A stretch of DNA of 64,000 bases from Caulobacter radicis (GCF_003094615.1 NZ_QDKO01000032.1:336582-400581), one strand, 5' to 3'. Shown: positions 42,031 to 50,493, numbered from the stretch's first letter. Translations and numbers: made by a program. Notes: generated by a model from the letters alone, not told the origin.

Positions 42031-42651
42031 ATGAGCGAAGTCCAGTCGGGTGGGCCGCGCAAGCGCGACGGTCTGAAGTGGGCGATCGGCGCCGTCATGC
42101 TCGTCGGCGTCGTCGCGGTCCTATACGTCATCGCCCAGGCTTCGTTCAAACCCGCAGAGCTCGCCGACCTCAAGGAATTCAAGAAGGGGTCTTTAGCCAA
42201 GCTGGACGTGCCGGCCCAGCCGCGCGCCGCGCCGGCCACCGTCTTCACCGACATGGACAACCAGCCCCACACCCTTGCCGACTTCAAGGGCCAGGTGGTG
42301 GTCATGAACCTGTGGGCCACCTGGTGCGCGCCCTGCAAGAAGGAGATGCCCACCCTGGCCAAGCTGGCGGCCGCCTACGCGACCCAGCCGGTCAAGGTGC
42401 TGCCGATCAGCGTCGACCGCGACAGCGACGTCAACCTGATCCAGGCCGAGATGGCCGCCAACCGGCCGCTCGTCTCGTTCCGCGACAAGTCCTACAAGAT
42501 GTCGTTCGACCTTCAGCCGCGCGCGGCCGGCTATCCGACCACGGTGATCTACGACAAGCAGGGCCGCGAGCGCGCCCGCATCTCCGGCGAGGCCGACTGG
42601 TCCAGCCCCGAGGCCCGCGGCCTGGTCGAAGCCCTGCTGAAAGAGAAATGA
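42031..42651 (+). CDS. TlpA-like thioredoxin, membrane-anchored
   Basis: 206 residues. An N-terminal membrane anchor (GLKWAIGAVMLVGVVAVLYV) precedes a thioredoxin-like domain in the periplasm. The active site is CAPCKKEMPT in MNLWATWCAPC; the cis-Pro region is GYPTTVIYDKQG. TlpA/ResA proteins reduce disulfides during cytochrome c maturation or oxidase assembly. The start abuts argH head to head with no gap. The stop overlaps the next start (ATGA at 42648-42651). The exact partner is unknown. Confidence 0.87.
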   Translation: MSEVQSGGPRKRDGLKWAIGAVMLVGVVAVLYVIAQASFKPAELADLKEFKKGSLAKLDVPAQPRAAPATVFTDMDNQPHTLADFKGQVVVMNLWATWCAPCKKEMPTLAKLAAAYATQPVKVLPISVDRDSDVNLIQAEMAANRPLVSFRDKSYKMSFDLQPRAAGYPTTVIYDKQGRERARISGEADWSSPEARGLVEALLKEK

Positions 42652-43388
42652 GCCCCGAGGTTCTCGAGCCCATCGCCGACGCCGCCTGGCCCGCGCGCGA
42701 GCGGGAACGCCTGGGCGGCTGGCGGTTGAACGCCACGGACGGCTTCTCGCTGCGGATCAACGCCTGCTGGCCGCTGGGCGCGCCGGACCGCGATCCGGAC
42801 AGCGCCATCGACACCGTCGAGGCCTTCTATGGCGAGCGTGGCCTGCCGGTCCGCTTCAAGCTGACCGACGGGGCGACGGCGCCGGCTGACCTGGCCGACC
42901 GCCTGGCGCGCCGGGGCTACGCCCCGCACGGCGAGACCCTGCTGATGACCGGGCCGGTCGTCGGCGCCGCCGATCCGGAGGTCGAGATTTCGGCCAAGCC
43001 CGATCCGGCTTTCGAGGCCCTGCTGGTCGCCTCCGCGAAAGGCAATGCGGCCGACGCCAACGAGCGGCTGCAGGCGCTGGGCCGGATTCCCGCGCCGGCC
43101 CGGTTCGCCCGGCTGACCCTGGACGGCCGCACCGCCGCGCTCGGCGCCTGCGCCGTCGACGGCGAGGCGGCCGGGATCTTCGGCATGCGCACCGATCCGG
43201 ACTTCCGCCGCCGTGGCCTGGCCCGCCGGGTGCTGGGCGCCCTGCTGGCCGAGGCGGCCTCGCTGGGCGGGCGGACGGCCTATCTGCAGGTCGAGGACGC
43301 CAACGCCGCGGCCATCGCCCTCTACGCGGCGCGCGGTTTTTCGACGGCCTACCGCTATCGCTACTGGAGCCGGTCGGCCGGCGATTGA
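42648..43388 (+). CDS. GNAT-family N-acetyltransferase
   Basis: 246 residues. The N-terminal half (PIADAAWPARERERLGGWRL, IDTVEAFYGERGLPVRFKLT) resembles the first domain of two-domain GNAT proteins. The C-terminal half has the acetyl-CoA loop in MRTDPDFRRRGLARRVLGAL and the last helix-strand LQVEDANAAAIALYAARGFS. Substrate unknown. It overlaps the stop of the TlpA-like gene by ATGA, so both are co-translated. Confidence 0.85.
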   Translation: MSPEVLEPIADAAWPARERERLGGWRLNATDGFSLRINACWPLGAPDRDPDSAIDTVEAFYGERGLPVRFKLTDGATAPADLADRLARRGYAPHGETLLMTGPVVGAADPEVEISAKPDPAFEALLVASAKGNAADANERLQALGRIPAPARFARLTLDGRTAALGACAVDGEAAGIFGMRTDPDFRRRGLARRVLGALLAEAASLGGRTAYLQVEDANAAAIALYAARGFSTAYRYRYWSRSAGD

Positions 43389-43467
43389 CGCGAGCCGGCT
43401 TTTCGGTTGCTCATCGCCCTCGGGGGCGCGGCGCGTATTTCCGCGCGTTTTCGGGGGAAAATCGGTC

Positions 43468-43998
43468 GTGGATCACGGCAATCAGAAACTGATCGGCTAC
43501 GGCGTCACGGCGCTGGTCGTGGCCATCGTCTTCGCCTTGCGCTTCCGCTCGATGAGCAAGGAGCGCCGGCTGAAGCTGGAGTTCATGTGGATCCTGCCGG
43601 CCGTCATGGTCGTCGCCACGGTCTTCCTGTTCATGCAATTCACGCCGCACGGGACCGACTGGCTGTGGCTGGCGGGGATCTTCGCGGTGGGGGCGACGAT
43701 CGGCTGGTGGCGCGGCCGCCTGATCCCGATCGCCATCGATCCCGACACCCACGAGCTGAACACCAAGCCCTCGCCGGCGGCGATCCTGTTCCTGCTGGGC
43801 ATCTTCGTCGTGCGCTTCGCCCTGAAGACGGTGTTCGAGGCGGAAGCGGAGGCCTGGCACATCAGCGCCGTGCTGCTGACCGACGGCTTCGTCGTGCTGG
43901 GCGTCGGCCTGTTCGGCGTCTCGCGCCTGGAGATGGCGCTGCGGGCGATCGGCCTGCTGCGCGAGGCCCGTGCGGCCAGGGCGGCCCAGGCGGCCTAG
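43468..43998 (+). CDS. CcdC-like / DUF1453 membrane protein
   Basis: 176 residues with four to five hydrophobic segments (IGYGVTALVVAIVFALRFRS, MWILPAVMVVATVFLFMQFT, WLWLAGIFAVGATIGWWRGR, AAILFLLGIFVVRFALKTVF, LLTDGFVVLGVGLFGVSRLE). The RFRSMSKERRLKLEFMWILP stretch resembles the DUF1453/CcdC family, linked to cytochrome c biogenesis in Bacillus. Given the TlpA-like gene two places upstream, a respiratory-assembly link is possible. The GTG at 43468 has GGGGGAAAA upstream. Confidence 0.72.
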   Translation: MDHGNQKLIGYGVTALVVAIVFALRFRSMSKERRLKLEFMWILPAVMVVATVFLFMQFTPHGTDWLWLAGIFAVGATIGWWRGRLIPIAIDPDTHELNTKPSPAAILFLLGIFVVRFALKTVFEAEAEAWHISAVLLTDGFVVLGVGLFGVSRLEMALRAIGLLREARAARAAQAA

Positions 43999-44017
43999 GG
44001 GCAATACCCCTTCATCG

Positions 44018-44162
44018 TCATCCCGGCCGGAGCGAAGCGGAGAGCCGGGACCCAGGGGCCGCCGCACAGTGTCGGCAAGCGTCGGGGGATCGTGTCGCCG
44101 CCGCGCCCAGTCGCCTGGGTCCCAGCTCTGCGGTCCGCTGCGCGGCCCTCCGGCCGGGATGG
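44018..44162. repeat. intergenic inverted repeat, family F
   Basis: TCATCCCGGCCGGAGCGAAG at the left and its near-complement (CCCTCCGGCCGGGATGG) at the right enclose GCCGGGACCCAGG and CCTGGGTCCCAGC, so the whole folds on itself. Only one copy is seen in the window. Confidence 0.7.
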
Positions 44163-44282
44163 CGAACTCAGGAGATCCCAGCTTTCACGCTCGAAAATCA
44201 AACGTCGTTATCTAACAAGTTTACAAAACAAACTAGTTGATCCATGGTCGCCTCCAACCTCGACACGAGGGGGAGGCAACCC

Positions 44283-45494
44283 ATGCACGCGCCGCTCAGC
44301 GCTTCAGAGAAGACAGCCGTATCCGGCGGCCGCAACGCTCCGGTCGGCGCCCTGCGCGCCTTCGTCACCCTGCTGGTGATCTTCCACCACACGGCGATGA
44401 CCTATCATCCTTACGCGCCGGCCCCGAAGGCGTTCGACGCCCAGCCGATCCTGTGGACGGCCTTCCCGGTCGTGGATCCGCAGAGGGTAGGGGCGTTCGG
44501 GATCCTGACCCTGGTCAACGACATGTTCTTCATGTCGCTGATGTTCTTCATCTCCGGCCTGTTCGTCGCCGACGGCCTGCGGGCCAAGGGCGCGGGCGGG
44601 TTCCTGAAGGGCCGCGCCCTGCGCCTGGGGATCCCGTTCGTGGTCGCCGCGGCCCTGCTGGCGCCGCTGGCCTATTATCCGGCCTGGTTGCAGTCGGGCG
44701 GCGTTCCGTCCGTGGCGGCCTTCGCCGCGGCCTGGACGAAGCTGCCGTTCTGGCCGGCCGGCCCGGCCTGGTTCCTGTGGGTGCTGCTGGCCTTCGGGGT
44801 GATCGCGGCGGGGACCTACGCCGTCGCGCCTGGCCTTCTCGATCGTCTGGCGCGGCTGGGCGAGGGCGCCGAGCGCAAGCCCGCCCGGTTCTTCTGGGCC
44901 CTCGTGCTGGTCAGCACCCTGGCCTACCTGCCGCTGTCGATGACCACGCCGTTCGGTCACTGGACCATGATCGGGCCGTTCACTGTGCAGACCGCCCGTA
45001 TCGGCCACTACCTCGTCTACTTCCTGGCCGGGATCGCCGTCGGCGCGGCGGGTGTCGGCCTTGGCCTGACCGACCCGGACGGCAAGCTGGCCAGGCGCTG
45101 GTGGGCCTGGCAGCTGGCGCCGGTCCTGCCGATCGTCGGCGGGGTGGCGACCTTGATCCTGGCCTTCTCGCCCAACCCGCCGCCGCGGCCGTTCCTCGAC
45201 GTCTTTGGCGGGCTGATGTTCACCCTGGCCTGCGCCACGCTGTCCTTCGCCGCCCTGGCCACGTTCCTGCGCTTCGCGCGCCGGACGGGCCCGGTCGGCG
45301 CGAGCCTGCAGGCCAACGCCTACGGCATGTACCTGCTGCACTACGTCTTCACCTCGTGGCTGGCCTGGATGCTGCTGCCGCAGGACTGGAGCGGGTTGGC
45401 CAAGGCGACCGCGGTGTTCGTCGGGGCGACGGCGCTGAGCTGGCTGTCGACCATGGTCCTGCGCCGCATGCCGCTGTTGGGACGAATCCTGTGA
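44283..45494 (+). CDS. acyltransferase family 3 membrane protein
   Basis: 403 residues with about ten hydrophobic segments. The N-terminal GALRAFVTLLVIFHHTAMTY and LMFFISGLFVADGLRAKGAG contain the conserved Arg and His of the acyltransferase-3 (OafA/YrhL-like) family. Such proteins acylate sugars or lipids at the inner membrane; the target here is not evident. I chose the ATG at 44283 because GGGGGAGG lies just upstream. The next gene starts within or just after this stop codon. Confidence 0.85.
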   Translation: MHAPLSASEKTAVSGGRNAPVGALRAFVTLLVIFHHTAMTYHPYAPAPKAFDAQPILWTAFPVVDPQRVGAFGILTLVNDMFFMSLMFFISGLFVADGLRAKGAGGFLKGRALRLGIPFVVAAALLAPLAYYPAWLQSGGVPSVAAFAAAWTKLPFWPAGPAWFLWVLLAFGVIAAGTYAVAPGLLDRLARLGEGAERKPARFFWALVLVSTLAYLPLSMTTPFGHWTMIGPFTVQTARIGHYLVYFLAGIAVGAAGVGLGLTDPDGKLARRWWAWQLAPVLPIVGGVATLILAFSPNPPPRPFLDVFGGLMFTLACATLSFAALATFLRFARRTGPVGASLQANAYGMYLLHYVFTSWLAWMLLPQDWSGLAKATAVFVGATALSWLSTMVLRRMPLLGRIL

Positions 45495-45526
45495 GCCTGC
45501 ATGATGTCGCCGACGGAGCCGCGCCC

Positions 45527-46171
45527 ATGAACGACAAGCTGAAGACGGTGCAGGACGACCTGGCCTTCCTGCGCGGCCTGGCCGAGGGCGGGACCGAGCG
45601 GGCCGGCCTGGGCGTCGCCGGCGGCGCGCTCTACGGCTCGGCGGGCCTGCTCTACGGGGTCCAGTGCCTGGTCTATGTCGCCCAGGAGCACGGCCTGGTG
45701 AGGCTGGGCGGTCTGGGCAACCTGATCCTGGCCTGGCTGCCGACGGTGATCTTCCTGATCCTCATGACGATCGTCATCGTGGTCGAGCGCCGCAAGCCCA
45801 AGGGCGGGGTGACCCACAGGGCCATCAACGCCGCCTTCGCCGGCGCGGGCCTGGCCAATCTGGCGCTGATCATCGTCTTCGCGGTGGCGGCCGTGAAGAA
45901 CCAGGACTTCCGCTACTGGCTGTATCACCCGGCGGTGGTGTTCGTGCTTCAGGGGGCGGTCTGGTACGCGGTCTTCGCCCTGCGCAAGCGCGCCTGGATG
46001 CTGGTGGTCTCGCTGGGCTGGCTGGCCGTGGGAGTCGCCATGGGCCTGCTGGTCGACCGCGCCGGCCTCTATCTGCTGGTCGCGACCTTCGGCCTCTTCG
46101 CCTTCATGGCCGCGCCCGGCTTCTTCATGATGCGCCAGGCCATGAGCCGGACCGTGGACCTGGGCGCCTGA
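45527..46171 (+). CDS. hypothetical multi-pass membrane protein
   Basis: 214 residues with six hydrophobic segments (for example LILAWLPTVIFLILMTIVIV, NAAFAGAGLANLALIIVFAV, FVLQGAVWYAVFALRKRAWM). A short soluble N-terminus (LKTVQDDLAFLRGLAEGG) precedes them. A GTG at 45491 overlapping the acyltransferase stop (GTGA) is an alternative start; I chose the ATG at 45527, about 10 bases after GGAG. The winged-helix gene begins 8 bases downstream, and this membrane protein plus a small winged-helix regulator is a pairing seen in other bacteria. Function unknown. Confidence 0.75.
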   Translation: MNDKLKTVQDDLAFLRGLAEGGTERAGLGVAGGALYGSAGLLYGVQCLVYVAQEHGLVRLGGLGNLILAWLPTVIFLILMTIVIVVERRKPKGGVTHRAINAAFAGAGLANLALIIVFAVAAVKNQDFRYWLYHPAVVFVLQGAVWYAVFALRKRAWMLVVSLGWLAVGVAMGLLVDRAGLYLLVATFGLFAFMAAPGFFMMRQAMSRTVDLGA

Positions 46172-46178
46172 GACGATC

Positions 46179-46493
46179 GTGACGGCAAGGTTCGACATCA
46201 GCGGGCTCGACGACGTCATCCACGGCCGCGTGCGGCTGGGCGTCGTCGCCTACCTGGCCAGCGCAGAAGTCGCAGATTTCACCGAGCTGAAGACCCTGCT
46301 GGAGGTCACGCAGGGCAACCTCTCGATCCACCTGCGCAAGCTGGAGGAGGCCGGCTACGTGTCGATCGACAAGAGCTTCGTGGGTCGCAAGCCGCTGACC
46401 CGCGTGAGGCTGACCGAGACGGGGCGGGCGGCCTTCGCCGGCTATCTGAAAGCCATGGGCCAGCTGGTCGAGCAGGCCGGCGGCCCCGGCTAG
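46179..46493 (+). CDS. winged-helix transcriptional regulator
   Basis: 104 residues. The domain reads DVIHGRVRLGVVAYLASAEV, DFTELKTLLEVTQGNLSIHL, RKLEEAGYVSIDKSFVGRKP, TRVRLTETGRAAFAGYLKAM, a MarR/ArsR-like wing of the HTH_34 type. It probably regulates the operon with the membrane protein directly upstream. The stop TAG (46491-46493) overlaps the convergent gluQRS stop (CTAG). Confidence 0.87.
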   Translation: MTARFDISGLDDVIHGRVRLGVVAYLASAEVADFTELKTLLEVTQGNLSIHLRKLEEAGYVSIDKSFVGRKPLTRVRLTETGRAAFAGYLKAMGQLVEQAGGPG

Positions 46494-47329
46494 AGGCCCA
46501 TCTCGGCCCGCAGGGCGTCCGGCGTCACGCCGGCGGCGCGCAGCTCGCGCAGGGTCTGGGCCTTGTCGCGCTTGGCGTAGCGCCTGCCGTCGGGACCGAC
46601 CAGCAGGCCGTGGTGGCGATAGGTCGGTGTCGGCAGCCCGAGCAGCGCTTGAAGCAGGCGCTGGATGTGGGCCGCCTCGAACAGGTCCTCGCCCCGGATC
46701 ACGTGGGTGATCCCCTGCAGGGCGTCGTCCAGCACCACGGCCAGGTGGTAGGCGACGCCGACGTCCTTGCGGGCCAGGACGATGTCGCCGGCGGTTTCGG
46801 GGCGTGCGGGGATCCGGCCGGTCTCGCCGTCGGGCCCGGCGCCTTCCTCGACGAAGGCGAGATCGCCGAAGCCGCCAAGCGCCCCCTCGGCCGCGTCGAG
46901 CGACAGCCGCCAGGCGAAGGCCTCGCCGCGCGAGAGGCGCTCGGCTTCCTCGTCGGGCGACAGAGGCGCGCCGCGATAGGGGACGGCCGGCTCGTGCGGA
47001 GCGCGGCCGATGTCCAGCTCCTTGCGGGTCTTGAAGCAGCGGTAGACGAGGCCGCGCTCGCGCAGGGCCTCGATGGCGGCGTGGTAGTCGGCCAGGTGCC
47101 GCGACTGCCGACGGACAGGCTGTTCCCATTCCAGGCCCAGCCAGGCCAGGTCCTTGAGGATCGCCGCTTCGTATTCCGGGCGGCTGCGGGTGGCGTCGAT
47201 GTCCTCGATGCGCAGCACGAAGCGGCCGCCGGCCCGCCGCGCGGCGTCGAAGGCCGTCAGCGCCGAGTAGGCGTGGCCGCGATGCAGGTAGCCGGTGGGG
47301 GAGGGGGCGAACCGGGTGGCGAAGGTCAT
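46490..47329 (-). CDS. gluQRS: tRNA glutamyl-Q(34) synthetase
   Basis: 279 residues. GluQRS attaches glutamate to the queuosine base of tRNA-Asp, so it needs the queuosine pathway whose que genes are 11 kb away. It resembles the catalytic half of glutamyl-tRNA synthetase: RFAPSPTGYLHRGHAYSALT (HIGH-like), LRIEDIDATRSRPEYEAAIL, HVIRGEDLFEAAHIQRLLQA and a degenerate KMSKS (YAKRDKAQTL). The zinc ligands of the E. coli enzyme (CxC...YxxxC) are not evident in the YRCFKTRKELD region. No anticodon-binding domain is present, as expected. Confidence 0.93.
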   Translation of the reverse strand: MTFATRFAPSPTGYLHRGHAYSALTAFDAARRAGGRFVLRIEDIDATRSRPEYEAAILKDLAWLGLEWEQPVRRQSRHLADYHAAIEALRERGLVYRCFKTRKELDIGRAPHEPAVPYRGAPLSPDEEAERLSRGEAFAWRLSLDAAEGALGGFGDLAFVEEGAGPDGETGRIPARPETAGDIVLARKDVGVAYHLAVVLDDALQGITHVIRGEDLFEAAHIQRLLQALLGLPTPTYRHHGLLVGPDGRRYAKRDKAQTLRELRAAGVTPDALRAEMGL

Positions 47330-47363
47330 CCGCGACAGCGCCCCCGTTTCACGGGGGCGAAGC

Positions 47364-47984
47364 TCATCCCCTGTCGAACTTGGCGAACATGCCCAGGTGG
47401 TCGAACACGGCCTTGAGGAAGGCCTCCTCGCCGCCGAGCAGGGTCTTGAGGCTCTCGAACTGCTTGAAGCCGCTCATTTCGGCCAGGCCGTGACCGGCGC
47501 ACCAGGCGGCGATCGTGGCCAGCTCCAAGTCGATCTCGGAGACGCCGTCGCCGGCGGCGTGGGCGATGGTGTTGCGCACCTGGCAGTAGGCGCCTTCCTC
47601 CTTCATCTGGTCGGGAAGGGCGTCCTTGTCGCGCGAGCAGTCGTACATCACGCGATAGAGCGCGGGGTTGTCGCGGGCGAAGGTCACGTAGGCCACGCCG
47701 AGGTTGGTCATCCGCCGGCGGTCGTCGTCGCTGTCCTGGCGGGCCTTCATCAGGGCCGCGTCGAGCGCCACCCAGCCCTCGTGGGCGACCGCGTCGAGCA
47801 GTTGGCCCTTGTCCTTGAAGTGGTGGTAGGGCGCGGCCGGGCTGACGCCGGCCTCGCGCGCCACGGCCCGCAGCGACAGGGCGGCGGGGCCTTCGGTCTC
47901 CAGGATCCTGCGGGCGGCCTCGACGAGGGCGCGGCTGAGATCGCCATGGTGATAGGGGCGGGCTTCGGGCTGGGCGAGAGTCAT
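47364..47984 (-). CDS. TetR/AcrR-family transcriptional repressor
   Basis: 206 residues. The N-terminal helix-turn-helix is SRALVEAARRILETEGPAAL, SLRAVAREAGVSPAAPYHHF, KDKGQLLDAVAHEGW. The ligand domain (about residues 75-200) has the WHG-type pattern with RDNPALYRVMYDCSRDK and IAAWCAGHGLAEM. An 18-bp perfect palindrome (48030-48047) lies 46 bases upstream of the ATG, between this gene and a divergent 37-residue protein, so it likely controls both. The inducer is unknown. Confidence 0.88.
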   Translation of the reverse strand: MTLAQPEARPYHHGDLSRALVEAARRILETEGPAALSLRAVAREAGVSPAAPYHHFKDKGQLLDAVAHEGWVALDAALMKARQDSDDDRRRMTNLGVAYVTFARDNPALYRVMYDCSRDKDALPDQMKEEGAYCQVRNTIAHAAGDGVSEIDLELATIAAWCAGHGLAEMSGFKQFESLKTLLGGEEAFLKAVFDHLGMFAKFDRG

Positions 47985-48029
47985 CGAGGCGCACTCTATC
48001 CCTTACGTAGCGAAAATCCATCCAAACAG

Positions 48030-48047
48030 CGTCAAGATATCTTGACG
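48030..48047. promoter_or_regulatory. 18-bp palindrome, candidate TetR-family operator
   Basis: CGTCAAGATATCTTGACG is a perfect inverted repeat without a spacer. It sits in the shared promoter region of the TetR gene and the small membrane protein, as expected for a TetR operator. Confidence 0.7.
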
Positions 48048-48161
48048 TTGCTAAGATCCATGTTATCTAAGCGTTGTTCAGATGGATCGGCCATCAAGAG
48101 ACCGCCACTGAGCCACGCCGGCCGAGGGGGTCGGCGCGCACCAACTGCAAGGATGTGTGTC

Positions 48162-48275
48162 ATGACCAACCGTAGCTTCGAAGCCTTCGAAGGCCTCTTC
48201 GACCGCGTCGCCATCGGTTACTTCCTGGTGGCCGCCATCGGCGTCGCCGGCGCCGTGCTGGCCATCGCGCTGTAA
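48162..48275 (+). CDS. 37-residue single-pass membrane protein, divergent from tetR
   Basis: 37 residues. A charged N-terminal part (MTNRSFEAFEGLFDRVA) is followed by one hydrophobic helix (IGYFLVAAIGVAGAVLAIAL) to the C-terminus. The ATG at 48162 has AAGGA 8 bases upstream; an ATG at 48153 is too close to it. A GC-rich hairpin (48293-48324) follows the stop. The divergent TetR gene and the shared palindrome make this a likely repressed target. No family is recognised; a regulator of, or leader for, a transporter is possible but no transporter is nearby. Confidence 0.62.
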   Translation: MTNRSFEAFEGLFDRVAIGYFLVAAIGVAGAVLAIAL

Positions 48276-48292
48276 GGACGAAGATGTCCGAT

Positions 48293-48324
48293 GCGGCCGT
48301 CCCGACCTGATCGGGGACGGCCGC
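48293..48324 (+). terminator. hairpin after the 37-residue protein gene
   Basis: GCGGCCGTCCC and GGGACGGCCGC form a perfect 11-base-pair stem with a 10-base loop. No T-run follows, so it is a possible terminator of weak or rho-assisted type. Confidence 0.55.
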
Positions 48325-48464
48325 CGGGGTGCGCCGCCCCATCCTGCCCTCCCAAATCTTGATCTCGGCGCCTGGCTCGGCCATAGCGGGGGTGGCGGAA
48401 CGACCCGCGACATGCCGGGTTTCCGTCCGATGATCCTCCTGTTCCAGTCTTCGCGAGCGCCCCG

Positions 48465-48944
48465 ATGAGCGTGGCCTTCACCAAGGAAGGCGACGCCGAA
48501 GCGTTCGCCGCCGATCTTCCCGACCGTCCGATCTCGCAGCACCCCAATCTCGTCACGCCCGAAGGCTTGGCGATGATCGAGGCCGAGTTCGCCGCCGCCC
48601 GCGCCGCCTATGCCGCCGCTCAGGCCGCCGGCGGCGTGGCCGACGACCGCACGGCCATGGCCCGCGCCACCCGCGACCTGCGCTACTGGTCGGCCCGCCG
48701 CTCCACCGCCCAGCCGGTCGAGCGCGACGAGGGCCGCACCAGCGTGCAGTTCGGCGACGCGGTGACCTTCGACCGCGAGGACGGCCGCACCCAGACCTTC
48801 CGTATCGTGGGCGAGGACGAGGCCGACCCGGCCAAGGGCTCGGTGTCCTATGTCTCGCCCCTGGCCCGCGCCCTGATGGGCAAGGGCGTGGGGGATACGG
48901 CGATGGTGGCCGGCGGCGAGGTCGAGATCGTCGCCATCGGCTGA
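48465..48944 (+). CDS. GreA/GreB-family protein
   Basis: 159 residues. The C-terminal half is the FKBP-like Gre domain (SVQFGDAVTFDREDGRTQTF, RIVGEDEADPAKGSVSYVSP, LARALMGKGVGDTAMVAGGE). The N-terminal helical part (MIEAEFAAARAAYAAAQAAG) is shorter than in GreA and lacks the acidic tip residues that drive transcript cleavage. So it may be a Gre-like factor that binds RNA polymerase without anti-arrest activity, or one of the nucleoside-diphosphate-kinase-regulator type. Alphaproteobacteria often carry such an extra homologue. Confidence 0.82.
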   Translation: MSVAFTKEGDAEAFAADLPDRPISQHPNLVTPEGLAMIEAEFAAARAAYAAAQAAGGVADDRTAMARATRDLRYWSARRSTAQPVERDEGRTSVQFGDAVTFDREDGRTQTFRIVGEDEADPAKGSVSYVSPLARALMGKGVGDTAMVAGGEVEIVAIG

Positions 48945-48950
48945 GGCCAT

Positions 48951-49054
48951 GCGTCCTTCGAGGCTCGGCTGCGCCTCGCGCCTCAGGATGAGGAAGTCAG
49001 TGCGACCAGCGTCCTCATCCTGAGGAGCGACCCGAGGGGAGCCTCGAAGGACGC
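48951..49054. repeat. palindromic intergenic repeat, family B copy 2
   Basis: GCGTCCTTCGAGGCTCGGCT opens and GCCTCGAAGGACGC closes the unit, with an inner stem CCTCAGGATGAGG / CCTCATCCTGAGG. It closely matches 40191-40292. Confidence 0.8.
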
Positions 49055-49114
49055 ACCGCGCTCACCGCAAGTTTCGGGTTGCCCGCGATCCCCGGCGAGG
49101 GCTTCCTCGCCGAC

Positions 49115-49765
49115 GTGATCTCTGCTCCGACTCCCGATCTGATCGCCGCGGCCCGCGCCCACCTGGCCGCAGCCGACCCGATGTTCGCCCGCCTCGAGGC
49201 GGTGACGCCGGTCTTCGAATGGCGTCTGCGCCCCGGCGGCTTTCCGGGCCTGGCCCGGATGATCGTCGAGCAGCAGATCTCGGTGGCCGCCGCCGCGGCG
49301 ATCTGGGCGCGGGTGCAGGCGGGACTGCCGGACCTGACGCCGCACGCCGTCATGGCCCTGGACGATCCGGCCCTGCAGGGCCTTGGCCTGTCGCGGCCCA
49401 AGGTGCGCTACCTGCGCGAGATCGCCGGCGCGCACCTGTCGGGCGCCTGCGACTTCGACGCCCTGAAGGCCATGCCCGACACCGAGGCCGTCGCCGCCCT
49501 CGTGGCGATCAAGGGGATCGGGCGATGGACGGCCGAGACCTTCCTGATGTTCTGCGAGGGGCGCATCGACGTCTTCCCCGGCGGAGACATCGCCCTGCAG
49601 GAGGCCATGCGCTGGGCAGACGGCCACGACGTTCGTCCGACCGAGAAGGCGGCCTACATCCGCGCCGAGGCCTGGAAGCCCTATCGCGGCGTGGCGGCGC
49701 ATCTTCTCTGGGCTTGCTACGGCGGCGTTCGGCGCGGGGAGATCGAGCTCCGGCCCGCAGGCTGA
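49115..49765 (+). CDS. DNA-3-methyladenine glycosylase (AlkA-like)
   Basis: 216 residues of the helix-hairpin-helix glycosylase superfamily, which removes alkylated bases in base-excision repair. Visible are PGGFPGLARMIVEQQISVAA, LSRPKVRYLREIAGAHLSGA, the hairpin LVAIKGIGRWTAETFLMFCE, and the catalytic-Asp segment DVFPGGDIALQEAMRW. The start is uncertain: GTG at 49115 gives a family-like N-terminus (ISAPTPDLIAAARAHLAAAD), while a TTG at 49079 would add 12 residues. It is downstream of a palindromic repeat and about 170 bases before an HNH gene. Confidence 0.85.
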   Translation: MISAPTPDLIAAARAHLAAADPMFARLEAVTPVFEWRLRPGGFPGLARMIVEQQISVAAAAAIWARVQAGLPDLTPHAVMALDDPALQGLGLSRPKVRYLREIAGAHLSGACDFDALKAMPDTEAVAALVAIKGIGRWTAETFLMFCEGRIDVFPGGDIALQEAMRWADGHDVRPTEKAAYIRAEAWKPYRGVAAHLLWACYGGVRRGEIELRPAG

Positions 49766-49932
49766 ACTTTCGCAAGCTTCGTCTTGGTTCTGTCGCCGAT
49801 TGGGATCATCCTTTCTGTGCGTCCGGGAGTGAATGGCGATTCCCTGATTTGCGTAGGAAGGAGGCCCGTCTTCAGTCCGACCGCGTACCAGCCCCATGGG
49901 GACCTTGTCGGTCCCGTGAGCGGGAGGCCCTC

Positions 49933-50493
49933 ATGCAGGTGCTGACCCGACCCCCGTCCGGCATGCCGGCGCTCGTGCTCAACGCCGACTATCGGCCCTT
50001 GAGCTATTATCCGCTGTCCCTCTGGCCGTGGCAGGAGGTGATTAAGGCGGTGTTTCTCGACCGCGTCGACGTCGTCTCGACCTACGACCACGTGGTGCAT
50101 TCGCCATCCTTCGAGATGAAGCTGCCCAGCGTGGTGTCGCTGAAGCAGTACGTGCCGCAGGAGCGGCCGCCGGCCTTCACCCGCTTCAACCTGTTCCTGC
50201 GTGACAGCTTCAGCTGCCAATACTGCGGCTCGCCCGACGAATTGACCTTCGACCATGTGATTCCACGCTCGCGCGGCGGCCGCACGACGTGGGAGAACAT
50301 CGTCACCGCCTGCGCGCCCTGCAACCTGACCAAGGGCGGGCGCACCCCGCGCGAGGCGGGCATGCACCCCTTCCACACCGCCCGCCGGCCCTCGATGCAC
50401 GAGCTCCAGGACCGCGGCCGCAAGTTCCCGCCCGGGCACCTGCACGCCAGCTGGCTCGACTATCTCTACTGGGACATCGAGCTGGAGTCGTAG
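49933..50493 (+). CDS. HNH endonuclease-family protein
   Basis: 186 residues. The HNH/zinc motif is FSCQYCGSPDELTFDHVIPR followed by TTWENIVTACAPCNLTKGGR, with two CxxC pairs and the catalytic His. The N-terminal 100 residues (LVLNADYRPLSYYPLSLWPW, EVIKAVFLDRVDVVSTYDHV) belong to a widespread conserved bacterial family with a standard start. A GGGAGG precedes the ATG at 49933. It is often a stand-alone gene and its cellular role is unknown; nothing here suggests a restriction system. Confidence 0.87.
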   Translation: MQVLTRPPSGMPALVLNADYRPLSYYPLSLWPWQEVIKAVFLDRVDVVSTYDHVVHSPSFEMKLPSVVSLKQYVPQERPPAFTRFNLFLRDSFSCQYCGSPDELTFDHVIPRSRGGRTTWENIVTACAPCNLTKGGRTPREAGMHPFHTARRPSMHELQDRGRKFPPGHLHASWLDYLYWDIELES

